Shown in pieces: positions 1-10,000 of a stretch of 64,000 nt of DNA; the first letter of the stretch is position 1; each line of letters opens with the position of its first letter. Under the pieces are notes generated by a model, which had not been told where the DNA came from, made no database searches, and saw only the letters and a program-made list of their open reading frames with translations. Made by a program: the position numbers and the translations under genes. Source of the stretch: Mesostigma viride (Eukaryota; Streptophyta; Mesostigmatophyceae; Mesostigmatales; Mesostigmataceae); NCBI GenBank assembly GCA_009746045.1, contig RPFO01000022.1, forward strand, positions 1,299,913 through 1,363,912, given 5' to 3'.

Positions 1-330
1 ACAGAGTACAGGAACCTTCAACCCTATATATACACAACGAGAAGGAGGGAGGACGCCCGGCCTAGCTTCTTTCGCTGCCGCAAGTGGGCAGGCCATAGAG
101 CGCTCTCTCCATAGCATGGTGCCGGGGCGCAACACTGTGCCCAGGTGCAATATATACAACCAGTGCAATACCATGGGTATAGGCTGACGCATATGCTGCA
201 TGCAAAGATGAGGCCGGTAGGCTCAAGACGTCGGCTAAGGCGAAAGACCGTCAGACATGCCTCCTTTCACCTCCCGCGAGGTCACGGGGCGGGGCGGTGA
301 TCTGGCCAGCGCCTGCGTTACAACGCCGCC
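1..330. other. Unassigned left flank
   Basis: I see no recognisable gene here. The open frame starting near 257 has no family signature. It may be a decayed upstream part of the LINE reverse-transcriptase fragment that follows, but I cannot align it. Confidence 0.4.
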
Positions 331-722
331 ACAGGCTCAGACGAGATTCCGGCCGCGGTACGTCGTGAAACCCGCAGCCGAGTTTGAGGACACTGGTGTC
401 ATGCTAGCTGCTCTTCCGGGATATCTGCAACCGCATTCTGCTGTCGTCGCGCCCGCCCCCAGCGGCCTGGCAACACAGTTTTCGCATGATGCTGTACCAG
501 AACAAGGGGTCGCCCGCCGACCCCGGTAACTACAGAGGGGTGTGCATCCAAAGTGCCCCCCTCAAGCTTCTCATGCGGCTCATCCTGAACCGCCTGCGCA
601 CGGCCCTGGACGGCCACCTCAGCGAGACTCAGCACGGCTTCCGTCCAAGTCGCAACACAGTACAGGCGCTCTTCGCTACTCGATCGCCGCCTTGTGGGAG
701 AACTGCATCGCCTCCAGCCTGG
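331..722 (+). pseudogene. LINE ORF2 reverse-transcriptase fragment
   Basis: The plus strand encodes an N-terminal piece of a non-LTR reverse transcriptase. The frame running from about 405 reads FRDICNRILLSS, then RMMLYQNKGSPADPGNYRG, then a segment with LMRLILNRL and TQHGFRPSRNT. These correspond to RT motifs 1 and 2 (the K/N-GSPADPGNYRG block and the QHGFRPxRxT block). It stops abruptly near 722, where a minus-strand ORF1 copy begins, so it is a truncated relic with no motif-5 YADD. The minus-strand fragment at 6215-6481 encodes the same region of a related element (NRVLLSDEPPPAEW, VMLYKKGSAAD), which supports the assignment. It is dead on its own. The LINE clade is not assigned. Confidence 0.8.
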
Positions 723-734
723 TGAGTCCGGCCC

Positions 735-2397
735 CGGCCTCTGCTGTCCGCAGCAGGTCCGCATAGGAGAGGGGCGGGAGGTCACCACTAGCATCCAGCC
801 GGGGTGGCTGGGATGCGATTGTGGCCGACGTCTGCTCCGCTATCTTTGGGACCTGTGAGGCCAGGGCCTCGGTGTGGGCGGTGATGGCTTCATGCTTCTT
901 CATGAGCACGCCGCACTTGCCCTCCACCTGGTTTAGGCGAGAGACAAGTGCAGCGTGCGTCTCAGCTGCGTGCGCCGCGGTGTGCAGCGTCGTGAACTGG
1001 GGTTCAATGGAGCTTGTGGACGACCTTGGTTTCCACATTGGAGACCCGGGCCTCCACCTTGTTGAGCGTCGCGTTCAGCGAGGTCAGCTTCTCGGCCAAC
1101 GGCCATGTCACGTGCTCCTCCAGCACTGCTCGGATGTCATCCTTGCAGAGGAAGGAAGCCGATGTGGCTGTCGGCCTGGCAGGCTGGGCTGGGGCGCGGA
1201 TCTTGGCGGCGATTTTGTCCATAGGTAGCTGGAAGAAGGTGCACATGATAGCGAGGCGGTGGTTGAGCTCTGGCATGGCAAAGAACGCCTCCAGGTGTCG
1301 GCGGGGATGGGCCCTGTGGCCCCATGGAGCTTGCGTTCCTGTGCTAAGAAACGCACGTACTAGTATTTCGGCGCATTCTTCCGTGGTCAGTTGCAGCCAG
1401 TTGCTGAAAGAAAAGCGGTGGTAATCTGGTCTACAGGTACTTTCGCCATTTGTGTTCGTGGCAGGGTTTCTTGAACTCGGGCAAGGCCGGCCCTGGGCGA
1501 TGGGTTTGCTGGCGGTGGGTTGGCGGGCCCAGACATCTGGCTGGGCAAGGACGATGGCGAGTGCATGGGTTGGGCTGGGAGCCGGAAAGCTCCTTTTCCA
1601 AACCTCGCTTGGCTTTGGGAGTCGTCATAGCTTCTCGGCCGACGGCCAGGTCACGTGCTCCTCCAGCACTGCTCGGAGGTCATCCTTGCAATCAGGGAGG
1701 GAGCCGATGTGGCTGCCGGCTGCTGCGCAGGCTGGGCTGGGGATAAGTAGCGTCCGGAGCTTTGCGTTGATGCCCATAAGAGTTTGCCGGAAGGAGCTGC
1801 ACAGGATAGCGAGGCGGTGGTGGAGCTCTGGCTTGGCGAGGAACCCCTCCAGGTCGGCGGCAAGGATCGATGCATGGGCCCACCGGGCCCCTGAAGAGCT
1901 TGCATTCTTGTGCTAAGAAATGAACTATATATCGGCGCATTTTTCCGTGGTCAGCTGCAGCCAGCTGCTGAAAGAAAAGAGTTCGTAATCTGGCAGGTAC
2001 TGTCGCCATTTGTTTTTGTCGTAGCATGGTTTATTGGGCTCTGGCGAGGCGCTTGGCGATGGGTTTGCTGGCGGTGGGTTGGCGGGCCCAGAAGGCTGGG
2101 CCAGGACGATGGTGAGTGGGTTGGGCTGGGAGCCGGCGAGCTCCTTTTAGAAACCTCGCTTGGCTTTTGGAGTCGTCATAGCTGCTTGTCACGTGTATTA
2201 AGGTTGTCAATACTGCGTTTTAGCCGTAACCGATTATTCTGATTATACTTGCGTAACCGATTATACTTGCGGGTGCGTATTGAAAAGGCGCATCGAATGC
2301 TTGCAAGTGGTCTAGCCGAGTTTTGGGCACGCAAAAGATCTGAACTCCGCCGTCAGCCATACCGCCGTCAGCCATACCGCCGTCAGCCATTTTCGTC
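735..2397 (-). pseudogene. Degenerate LINE ORF1 with duplicated head
   Basis: Reading the minus strand, 2397 down to about 2190 matches the 5' UTR of the ORF1-only element at 24.1-26.1 kb, including the repeated ATGGCTGACGGCGGT block and the sequence just before its ATG. From about 2188 to 1632 the first ~150 codons of the same ORF1 follow, with frame breaks and an internal stop. At 1628 the ORF1 start MTTPKAKRGLEKEL appears again, and this second copy continues, with frameshifts, through the coiled-coil region to the SYADLLRT segment near 735. So the head of ORF1 is present twice in tandem and the RRM-like C-terminal domain is missing. This is a non-functional relic. It may be an internal duplication or two fused insertions. 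Confidence 0.8.
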
Positions 2398-2975
2398 ACC
2401 AAAAAAAAAAAAAGAAAAAAGAAAAAAAGTACGTGTAAAAAGTAAGTGTAGCACATATTCCCTTGCTGGATGAATGGAGGTGGGCAAAGCCGCGAAACCG
2501 AACTATTCTAACTCTAAGCTAATCTAATCTAGAAAACCCTAGCTACTCTACTCAGCAAAGCGCCTCTTACTCTTGGGGGGAGGGGGCTTGCCCACGGGGG
2601 CGCTGGCGTGTGAGCCTGGACAATCGTCTTCCACCTCTTCTTGTTCTGCCTAGCAGTCCAAAGTCCAAGCAAGAGCGAGGGAGTGAATGCGATGTTCAAA
2701 CGGGGCGCTGGGACCACTAGGTCAGCCAACAACTGCTGTGGGTAGGTCATGACATGTTTACCTACCCGTTTAGGAATGTCCTTGGGGCCAGGCCAGGTCA
2801 GGACATGCCGCCCTGGCTGGCCAAGCCACTGGGGGCCGGCCAGACCGAGCTAGGTCGGTGTCTACCTGACTGGTGCGAGCAAGATGTCCTACGAATGCTA
2901 TCCTACGCTGTCTAATCTCGTCCGAAATGTGAGGCATACCCTGGTACAAAGATTCTAATGACCTATGTGTGGAAA

Positions 2976-3145
2976 GCTTGATAGATCATGGGGGTGCAGG
3001 TGCCCTGGTGCACCTCGAGCAAGCTAGTGTCGTTTACATTCCTGGGCACCCTTGCAGGAAGTAGCTTAGAATGTATGCCCCTTCTCTGGGATATATATGT
3101 GCTACATTTTCTCCCAACGGAGTTATGTTCCTAATTCATTACTTA
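2976..3145 (+). mobile_element. 5'-truncated LINE 3' end (170 bp)
   Basis: This is a solo 3' terminus of the same family as the element at 3782-5809. It shares the GGTGCCCTGGTGCACCT and CTTGCAGGAAGTAGCTTAGAATGTAT segments and the terminal CTCCCAACGGAGTTATGTTC followed by a short TTAA-like tail. It is flanked by the 11 bp direct repeat ATGTGTGGAAA (2965-2975 and 3146-3156). It lies within the minus-strand ORF2 relic, whose protein reading is continuous across the site if the insert is removed. This is a clear target-primed insertion. Confidence 0.9.
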
Positions 3146-3781
3146 ATGTGTGGAAAACCCTACGTTCAGGGCCTGGCGGGGCATCCTGGTTACCGAGCCG
3201 TTCAGCCGTGTAGCCAGCGTGTCCGTGAGCGTCCATGCCTCGGCGCCATAGGTGAGCACCGTGAGGACCAGGACCTTGAAGAGCATGCGCTTGCGGTGCT
3301 CGCCCAGGGCGCCTTCGAGTGCCAGTAGGTTTTGAGCGACCGATGCCTAGCCCAGGCCAGGCCAATACGGATGTCCACATCGTCGGCGGTGTCAGGGAGC
3401 ATGCTCCCCAGCAGTTTGAAGCGATCACGGAACTCGGCCTCCTTCCCGTCTAGCAGCGCCGCGGCAGCGGCGGGCGACTGGTTGCCCCAACCACCATCGC
3501 ATCCGTTTTGACACTAATCTCCAACCCCACCGCCCGCGCAGGCCTCCAAGCCCAGACAGTCCAGCCAGGTCTGAATGTGCTCGGGGCGCGCTCGATGAGG
3601 GTGGTATCATCCGTATAAATCAGGTCGGACAGGCGGTACCTAACCAGGGCCACCGCCGCCGTACGTGTTCGCGCTCGTTAATGATGTCCAAGCCGGGTTC
3701 GAACCCCTTAAGAGCAGTAAAGCGCACGTGCCCGGCGCATGATGTGATCCACGACAATAATGAACAGGTATGCATGAGGAC

Positions 3782-5809
3782 ATATGATGTGCTCACGAGC
3801 CACGAGCCACGAGCCACGAGGTAGCCATGGCTGACGGCGGAGCTCATAACTTTCACGTTTGAGCACCGAATTTAGCCGTGAATATCACAATCGACGCGTC
3901 TTTTTATGACGCACATGCTGATATAATTTTCCGACGCTATTACGCAATATACGATGAGCAAACGCCTCTCGACGCAACGCAGCCTGGCGGCTGCGCTTAG
4001 CAATGAAAATACGTCTGCAGCCCCGGCTGCAGCTTCGCCAACCGGTCCAGAAAGCAGCGGCGCCACTAGCCAAGCTCTAGTGGTCGCCCAGCCCCCTCTG
4101 GCCGCCTCGCCAGCAGCGTCGCCTGAACCCAAGCGCAGTCGCCCTGCCGAGCCGACCTGGGAGGAGTTCGACTTTGACGCCAGCCAGCCCGGCTTTTTTG
4201 ACAAGCTCAACCCCGACAAGATCCTGAGCTACGTGTTTTTCGGATCGTATGCCTCGCTTCTCGAGATGTGCAAGCAACTCTTCCATCAGGGCCGCCTCAC
4301 CGATGCTTTCCAGAGACGCACCCATCCAGCGACGCACAACTTCGACACCATCCTCAAATGCCGCCGCCCCCACCTTCAGATTCGCGTCCTTTTCTCCCTC
4401 CTCGGCCGCTCCCTCGAGGAGCTTTGGCCCCCAAAGCCCCTCACCACCACCTTAACCGAATCCTCCATCCGCTCACTCCTCAAGGAGGCCCTCGAGCAGC
4501 ACGTGGCCCCCATCGCAGCAGATGTGGCGGTCATGGGCAGCACGTTGGCTGCCGAGCTCCCCCTCCTCTCCACCGCCACCTCCACCATCTCCACCGCCAC
4601 CTCCACCCTCCTCGCCTCCTCCACCGCCACCACCTCCACCTCCGACGCCATCACCGCCCAGCTCCGTGACATCGACCAGCGTCTTAAGGACAACGCCATT
4701 GCTATCGAGGTTCTGCAGAATACCGCAGGCCTCACCGCCCAGGCGGTGAAGGACATTGCCGCCAAGCCCGCCTCGGCTGGCCTGGCCGGCGATGCTCCTC
4801 CCATCACCACCTGGGCGGACATGCTTAAGCAACATACCACCTCCACCACCTCCGCCGTCGCAGCCCAGCTTCAACGGCAGACGCTTGACCTCCGCGAGGA
4901 GGCCGAGCTCGCCAAGCGCAGCCTCAACGTCATTGTCAAGAACTTCAAGATGGAGGAAGGTGAGAATTCCGAGAAGCTTTTGCGTGCGTTTGAGAGAGAA
5001 ATCCTTGGTCGCATGGGCCTTAACGGTGAGATCGAGCTGGCTGCCCACCGCCTTCCCCGCGCGCGGGGTAAGGCAGGGCCGCCCCCGCTCCTCCTCACCT
5101 TTAAGACCCCGGCGGACAAGATTTCTTTTCTCAGACGCCGCAAGCGGCTCGAGAAGACTCTCTTCACCCTTGATGACGACTTGACCCTGGCGCAGCAACA
5201 ACGGCGACGGGAGCTATGGCCGGCCTACCTCAGTCCAGCTCCGGCAGACCAAGGCGGGGCAGCCGGTGTACTGGAAGGGGGCGGCCATCTACGTCGGCCA
5301 CAAGCCCTGGCAGGCGACCCCCCCCCCCCCGCGGCCCCAGCGACTCCAGACGCCCCAGCTTAGGGGAATACAGCAGTAGTAGTGCAGAATAGATAGACCG
5401 TGGCCATGTACATGTACGCCTCCTAGAGGCACTATCCCAGCTAAGCCCCGCGCTTTATTTAATCATGTACATGTGTGCCTATGATGTGCCACACTCCAGA
5501 CGATGCCTAGCCTTATTTAGTAATGTTGTGCCCATGCAGGGAGTCACTCTCTGCTGAGAAGCCATGCCATAGCTCTTGTATAGCCATGATGATCTTCCCC
5601 CCTCACAGGCATGCTCCCCCCTTACCCGGGCATAGCGTGATAGACCATGCGGGTGCGGGTGCCCTGGTGCACCTAGAGCAAGTGTTGTTTACATTCCCAC
5701 CCTTGCAGGAAGTAGCTTAGAATGTATTATAGGCTCATATGCCCCTTCTCAGGGCTATGTGCTACATATACTCCCAACGGAGTTATGTTCCTAATTAATT
5801 AATTAATTA
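3782..5809 (+). mobile_element. ORF1-only LINE, family B (2.0 kb)
   Basis: The insert is bounded by a 12 bp target duplication, ATGCATGAGGAC (3770-3781) and ATGCATGGGGAC (5810-5821, one mismatch). It holds a 172 bp 5' UTR, one ORF1 (3954-5363), a 446 bp 3' UTR, the hairpin-like CTCCCAACGGAG at 5771, and a TTAATTAATTAATTAA tail. There is no ORF2: nothing between the ORF1 stop and the tail encodes reverse transcriptase or endonuclease. The copy is therefore structurally complete but must have been mobilised by another element's ORF2. It sits inside the minus-strand LINE ORF2 relic. Confidence 0.85.
3954..5363 (+). CDS. LINE ORF1-like RNA-binding protein, family B (C-term shifted)
   Basis: The frame is 469 codons. 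Its layout is typical of L1-type ORF1 proteins: a low-complexity Ser/Ala/Pro head (1-70), a middle predicted to be helical with a Thr/Ser/Ala-rich stretch around residues 200-230, then an RRM-like segment beginning near LNVIVKNFK (about residue 323). That segment is followed by GEIELAAHRLPRARGKAGPPP and the TLDDDLTLAQQQRRRELWP block. The same order occurs in the family A protein at 24354-25712, although overall similarity is low. After ELWPAYL the ORF leaves the conserved frame: the next frame encodes KAGQPVYWKGAA and GHKPW, matching VYWRGGD and NHKMW in family A. A one-base indel near 5228-5240 therefore replaced the last ~40 residues. Expected role: binding element RNA as a chaperone. Confidence 0.75.
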   Translation: MSKRLSTQRSLAAALSNENTSAAPAAASPTGPESSGATSQALVVAQPPLAASPAASPEPKRSRPAEPTWEEFDFDASQPGFFDKLNPDKILSYVFFGSYASLLEMCKQLFHQGRLTDAFQRRTHPATHNFDTILKCRRPHLQIRVLFSLLGRSLEELWPPKPLTTTLTESSIRSLLKEALEQHVAPIAADVAVMGSTLAAELPLLSTATSTISTATSTLLASSTATTSTSDAITAQLRDIDQRLKDNAIAIEVLQNTAGLTAQAVKDIAAKPASAGLAGDAPPITTWADMLKQHTTSTTSAVAAQLQRQTLDLREEAELAKRSLNVIVKNFKMEEGENSEKLLRAFEREILGRMGLNGEIELAAHRLPRARGKAGPPPLLLTFKTPADKISFLRRRKRLEKTLFTLDDDLTLAQQQRRRELWPAYLSPAPADQGGAAGVLEGGGHLRRPQALAGDPPPPAAPATPDAPA

Positions 5810-6485
5810 ATGCATGGGGACCGACAGGACACAACCTTGCCACACCCCGTGATGAAGGGGGAATGGTGGGGTGGTGCCCTCCGCAGACTTCCGCACTACT
5901 GCCTGTGAGCCCTCATACAGCCGGCGAATGGCAGCAATAAACGCTGGGGGCACGCGGCCGGTCCAGAGCTAGGATGGCCCAAAGAGCCTCCCAGAGGAGC
6001 GTGTCGAAAGCCTCAAGTGATGTAGTCAACAAAAATGAAGACCAGCGGAAAACCATCAGGGCAAATGCGACGCACCTCCTCCATCAACCGGCGCGCCACA
6101 AATACAGCCATGACAGTGTTACGACCACGACGGAAAACCCATCTGAGACTCACCCAGGTGTGGGTCCAGCGCGGCGCGGAGCCTGTGCAGCATCATGCGC
6201 ATTATCGAAGACCTTCAGCGCGGCGCTCTGAAGGCAGACACCCCGATAGTTACCGCCGGGCCGGAGTCAGCAGCAGAGCCCTTCTTGTACAGCATGACTC
6301 GGATGGCCGTCTGCCACTCAGCAGGCGGAGGCTCATCAGAGAGCAGGACACGGTTGCAGAACGCCAGCAGAAACTCCCTCACCACCTGGTCCGGGGTCTT
6401 CAGCAGCTCAGCCGAAAGGTGGTCGGCACCGACCGCCGCGTCGTACCGCAGGCGAGCAAGGGCGCCGTCCAATTCCTTCAAAGTG

Positions 6486-7078
6486 ACTTAATAAGTAACT
6501 TTGAACTCTCATAAATGCAGACTCATGCATGTGCATGCTAGCCCCTTGATGGGGCATAAAATTTATTCATTGCTATTTCATTATTGCAAATATTCAACGG
6601 TGCAGCCTCAGCACCATGGTAGTGAGCCACATTGAAGTTGCCAAACGGCCACCAACGAGGCGCGCTGTGGAGTCATTATTCAAAGAGCTTGTAAAACGTT
6701 GGGCAGGCCAGCTTTTGAGACATCTGGCCATGCATCCGCCACAATTTCTGAGTTGCGTAGTGCTGTAGTGCATGCATGCATCCATGACTCTGTATTGAAG
6801 GGTTGCTTCCAGCCGTGAAGCATGCCCACAATTTCCTGGCTATGGACTGCACGGAATCCCCTTTCATTCTGATCAGACCCCCACTGCACGGAATCCCCTT
6901 TCATGCCCACAGGCAATATCACGGGGGTCATGCGCAATCAACCGGGCTATACACATTGCCAAGCACCCCGGGCATGCATCCCTAATGATAACAATGATGA
7001 GATCAGAAAAAAGGAGAAATTCCGAAACATGACACTGTATGCACGTGGTATCCGCTGCTGCCGCAGCAAATAGTCAGC
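6486..7078. other. Intergenic, no gene seen
   Basis: Between the LINE relic and the 3' end of the PA2G4 gene I find no conserved coding signal. The short open frames on both strands are low in conservation features. The stretch 6841-6905 contains a duplicated CTGCACGGAATCCCCTTTCAT segment. Confidence 0.5.
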
Positions 7079-10000
7079 TTAGCTCGTGTCCATGGACTCC
7101 CCCTCCTTGGCCGCTTCAGATTCCTTCTTGGCCGCTGCGTGTGTAAGAAAGCAACATAGACAACAAAACAAACAGAGCAGTAAATTTAGAAGTCATGCAA
7201 AAGGAGCGATATTTATTCAGACCTAGAAACAATATGGCGGAGCCACAAGCACTTGCTGCGACATCGGGGAAATGCAGGCGAAAAAATGCTGTGAAAAAGC
7301 AATGTGCGATGCAGTTGACAGGCATATGAGCGCACCGCTTGGCCGACACCTTTACATTTCCTTCTTGTGAAGTAAAAGAGTGTGACAGGTTTCCACAAGA
7401 GTGAAGCAACCGCTGCACACACGCAGAGATCCTTGCGCTTGCCTTCCGCACAAACCCATGCACATATCATTATTTATTCAGAGGCAGACACCCCGTCAAG
7501 CGACCCTGCACACATAAGTACTGCTTGGAGATGGGGTAGAACTGTGGTATAGGCGCTTGGCTTGCACGCCACGTACCTTACAACCGTTCAACCCCATCTC
7601 CCCACCTTTCCCTCTGCCCTCATTCCTACTACGGCATAGCAATCCAGCTAGACAAATATACACTGGTGGGAAACACCGAACTGCGAATATAAGGGCTATC
7701 AGCTGCACTTGCCAGCGCTATCAGCAGCTTCTTGCCCTTGCCTGCTTCTTGCCTTCGCCCATCCCCCCTCCCACGCCCCTTACACGTGGCCCTTGCCGTT
7801 GCAACTATGCTTGCCCTTGACCCATACCCTTGAACCTTGCCCTTTCCGCCCCTGACAGCGTAACCAGACCATGGTCGCCCTTGCCCTTCCCCTTGGCTGC
7901 CGCTCCCCCCCAATCCCCTGCCCTCAACAACCATGATCGCCCTTGCGCTGCCCCCTTTTACCCTTGAGCTTCTTGCGCGCCCCGCCCCCCTTCTTTTTCG
8001 ACTTGAGCGACGTGGCCAGGATTGCCTTGAGGTCCGCGTCTTCGACCACCTTGCTCGACTGCACCTCCTGCACAGGCGCCGCCAGGCCCGTCACCTTGTC
8101 CTGCCCATTAGGCATGAGCAGGACAGTGAACTTGAAGTGCGCGGTCACCTCGCCAGGCTTCTCAAAGAGGACGGGGTAAGGAGTGAGAAGGCCGTGGGCG
8201 ACGCACTCGACCAGGCCCAGCCGCGCGCGCTTGTCTTCCAAGGCACTGGCGGACAGCACGCAGGGGGGCACAGCGCAGGACAGATATGGGGCAGGGGGGC
8301 ATCAAGTAAGGGCACAGCGTGAGTGTTCGTACGGTAGGAAAAGGGGGGGAGAGAGACGGTACAGGGGGAAGGTTTGAGGGAGGGATGGGGAGGAAAGGAT
8401 GGAGGAGGATTAGAGATGGGCTTGAGGCACAGGTGGCAAAATTGTCGTTCTTATCAGGAGCAAAAGGACAAACTTGCTCTTATCAGGACACAATATTGGG
8501 CGCGGGGCCAGCAAGAACCAAAGTGAGGAGCTCACTTGAGGAGCTCACTTGGCACTGGGCAGGGGGGAGGGATGGGAGCCAAGTGGCAATATTTGGGCGC
8601 ATTGACTGGACACATTGGACCCCCGATACACGAAAGCACAGACACCATGGCACACCCTGGGGCAGGCATGCTTCCGTGGGGCATCGGGCAGGAGCCGACG
8701 AGCATAGGAGCACTGCCATAATCCTAGTAGAGAACTAAACTATACTATGTATCAGGGCCATTGAGTGCCCCTGATTACAGGGTCAGGAAACAAAGATGTC
8801 CATGGCAGGCACCATGGGGCAGGTCCATGAACCAATAGACGGCTACCACATGGGCAAAGGCAAAGTCTGGCCAACTGCACACCAAACGTGGAAACATTCC
8901 GGTGATGATGCATTTCCTGTGTACGAAGCAACGGAAAGAACCACCACTCACCGCGTGGAGAAGGGCATGATGGGAAACTTGGTCTGAATCTCGCTGAACG
9001 TGACGCGCGACGCCTTCATCTTGAGGCTGTAGTTGACCGCCACGTCACGCTTGTACACCGTGGTCTGCTTCTCGTCCAGCATCTTGGGCTGAGGGGGGGG
9101 GGGGGGGGGGGGACAAGGATCAGGGGGGGGAGGTCCAGTGTGCAGTGGCGAGGCGACACAGGAGAAACAAAGGCATGCAGCCGGCGTGTGAGTGAGCAAG
9201 TGAGTGATTGCGTGTGATAGCCTTGCTGAGAGCTGGGGCGGACACCACAGCGAAGAAACTGCTGATCCTGGTACTGCCCAACATGGTAGCTCCCATTCCA
9301 GTTTAAAATTCTCAACAAGTAATGCCGCCTCCCTGCCCCCCCTTCCCCCCACCCCCTCGACCCTGGCCCTGGCCTATTTGGTCTCCCCATCTTGAGGTTT
9401 ACCCTCGCTCTGCCCTGTCCAGTTGTCCACCTGTGTGAGCATACAACATAATACTTGGTGGATTCTATCGAACATCTTCGTCGATACGCCCAATCCCATT
9501 TCATCTCACCTTGCCCTCTCCCGTGGTGAAGACCAGGTCAACCGCATACACCTCGTTCTCCTCAAACTCAAAGTCGTCGACGCGCGCGTCCGTGGTGGGC
9601 TGGTTGAGCACCACCTTGTTGCCGTCGATGACGAAGCGCTTCATCTGGTGGGAGAGCACGCCCTCCGCCACGTGCACGTCAAACGCCTTGGCCACCTTGG
9701 CAAGCGCCTCCGTCACCTCCGAGTTCTGGACAAGTTATTTTATAACAGAGAAAAACAGGAATTAACGTACACATGAGCAAGACTCAAAGAGGACCGTGCG
9801 TCCGTCACCTCCCATTTCTGGGCACGTTCAAAGGCACATTCGAAGCAACGAGGAAATAAGGAGAGTTTGCTTTATTGATAAGCAAAATATTAAACAACAC
9901 AGCCGTGCATAATCATAAATATGCATCCGTCACTAATTCTGGGCACACAACGATAAACTTTTCGAAAACCAAGTAAGGGGGAAAAAACAAAAGTAGAGTA

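Larger units (their letters stand above)
2444..6485 (-). pseudogene. LINE ORF2 relic split by two insertions
   Basis: A minus-strand LINE ORF2 runs from about 6485 to its 3' UTR near 2444. It starts with GADHLSAELLK and the VMLYKKGSAAD motif (6481-6215). It reaches the motif-4 region near 5822 (GCGKVVSC, a decayed form of [10 protein letters not shown]). It resumes at 3769 with [12 protein letters not shown]-like sequence and the catalytic motif IYTDDTT at about 3625 (YADD in the plus-strand copy at 47.8 kb). It passes the LGSWLPDTADDVD-type region with frameshifts, and ends after DLVVPAP near 2540. Two plus-strand insertions interrupt it: 3782-5809 and 2976-3145. Removing them with one copy of each target duplication joins the reading neatly. 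Many frame breaks make it a pseudogene. The usual 3' terminus is missing, as the copy stops inside the 3' UTR at about 2444. Confidence 0.8.

Noticed and set aside
4268-5201. Antisense and shifted frames (Pro- or Gly-rich) over the family B ORF1
   Set aside because: They are shadows of the GC-rich, Thr/Ser-coding ORF1; only the 3954 frame has conserved family blocks.
7924-8271. Unspliced C-terminus of PA2G4 ending at 7924
   Set aside because: A donor after codon KLK (GTAAAA at 7961) joins in phase to 7134-7079 and gives a better C-terminal tail and the family length; the unspliced form could still be a minor isoform.
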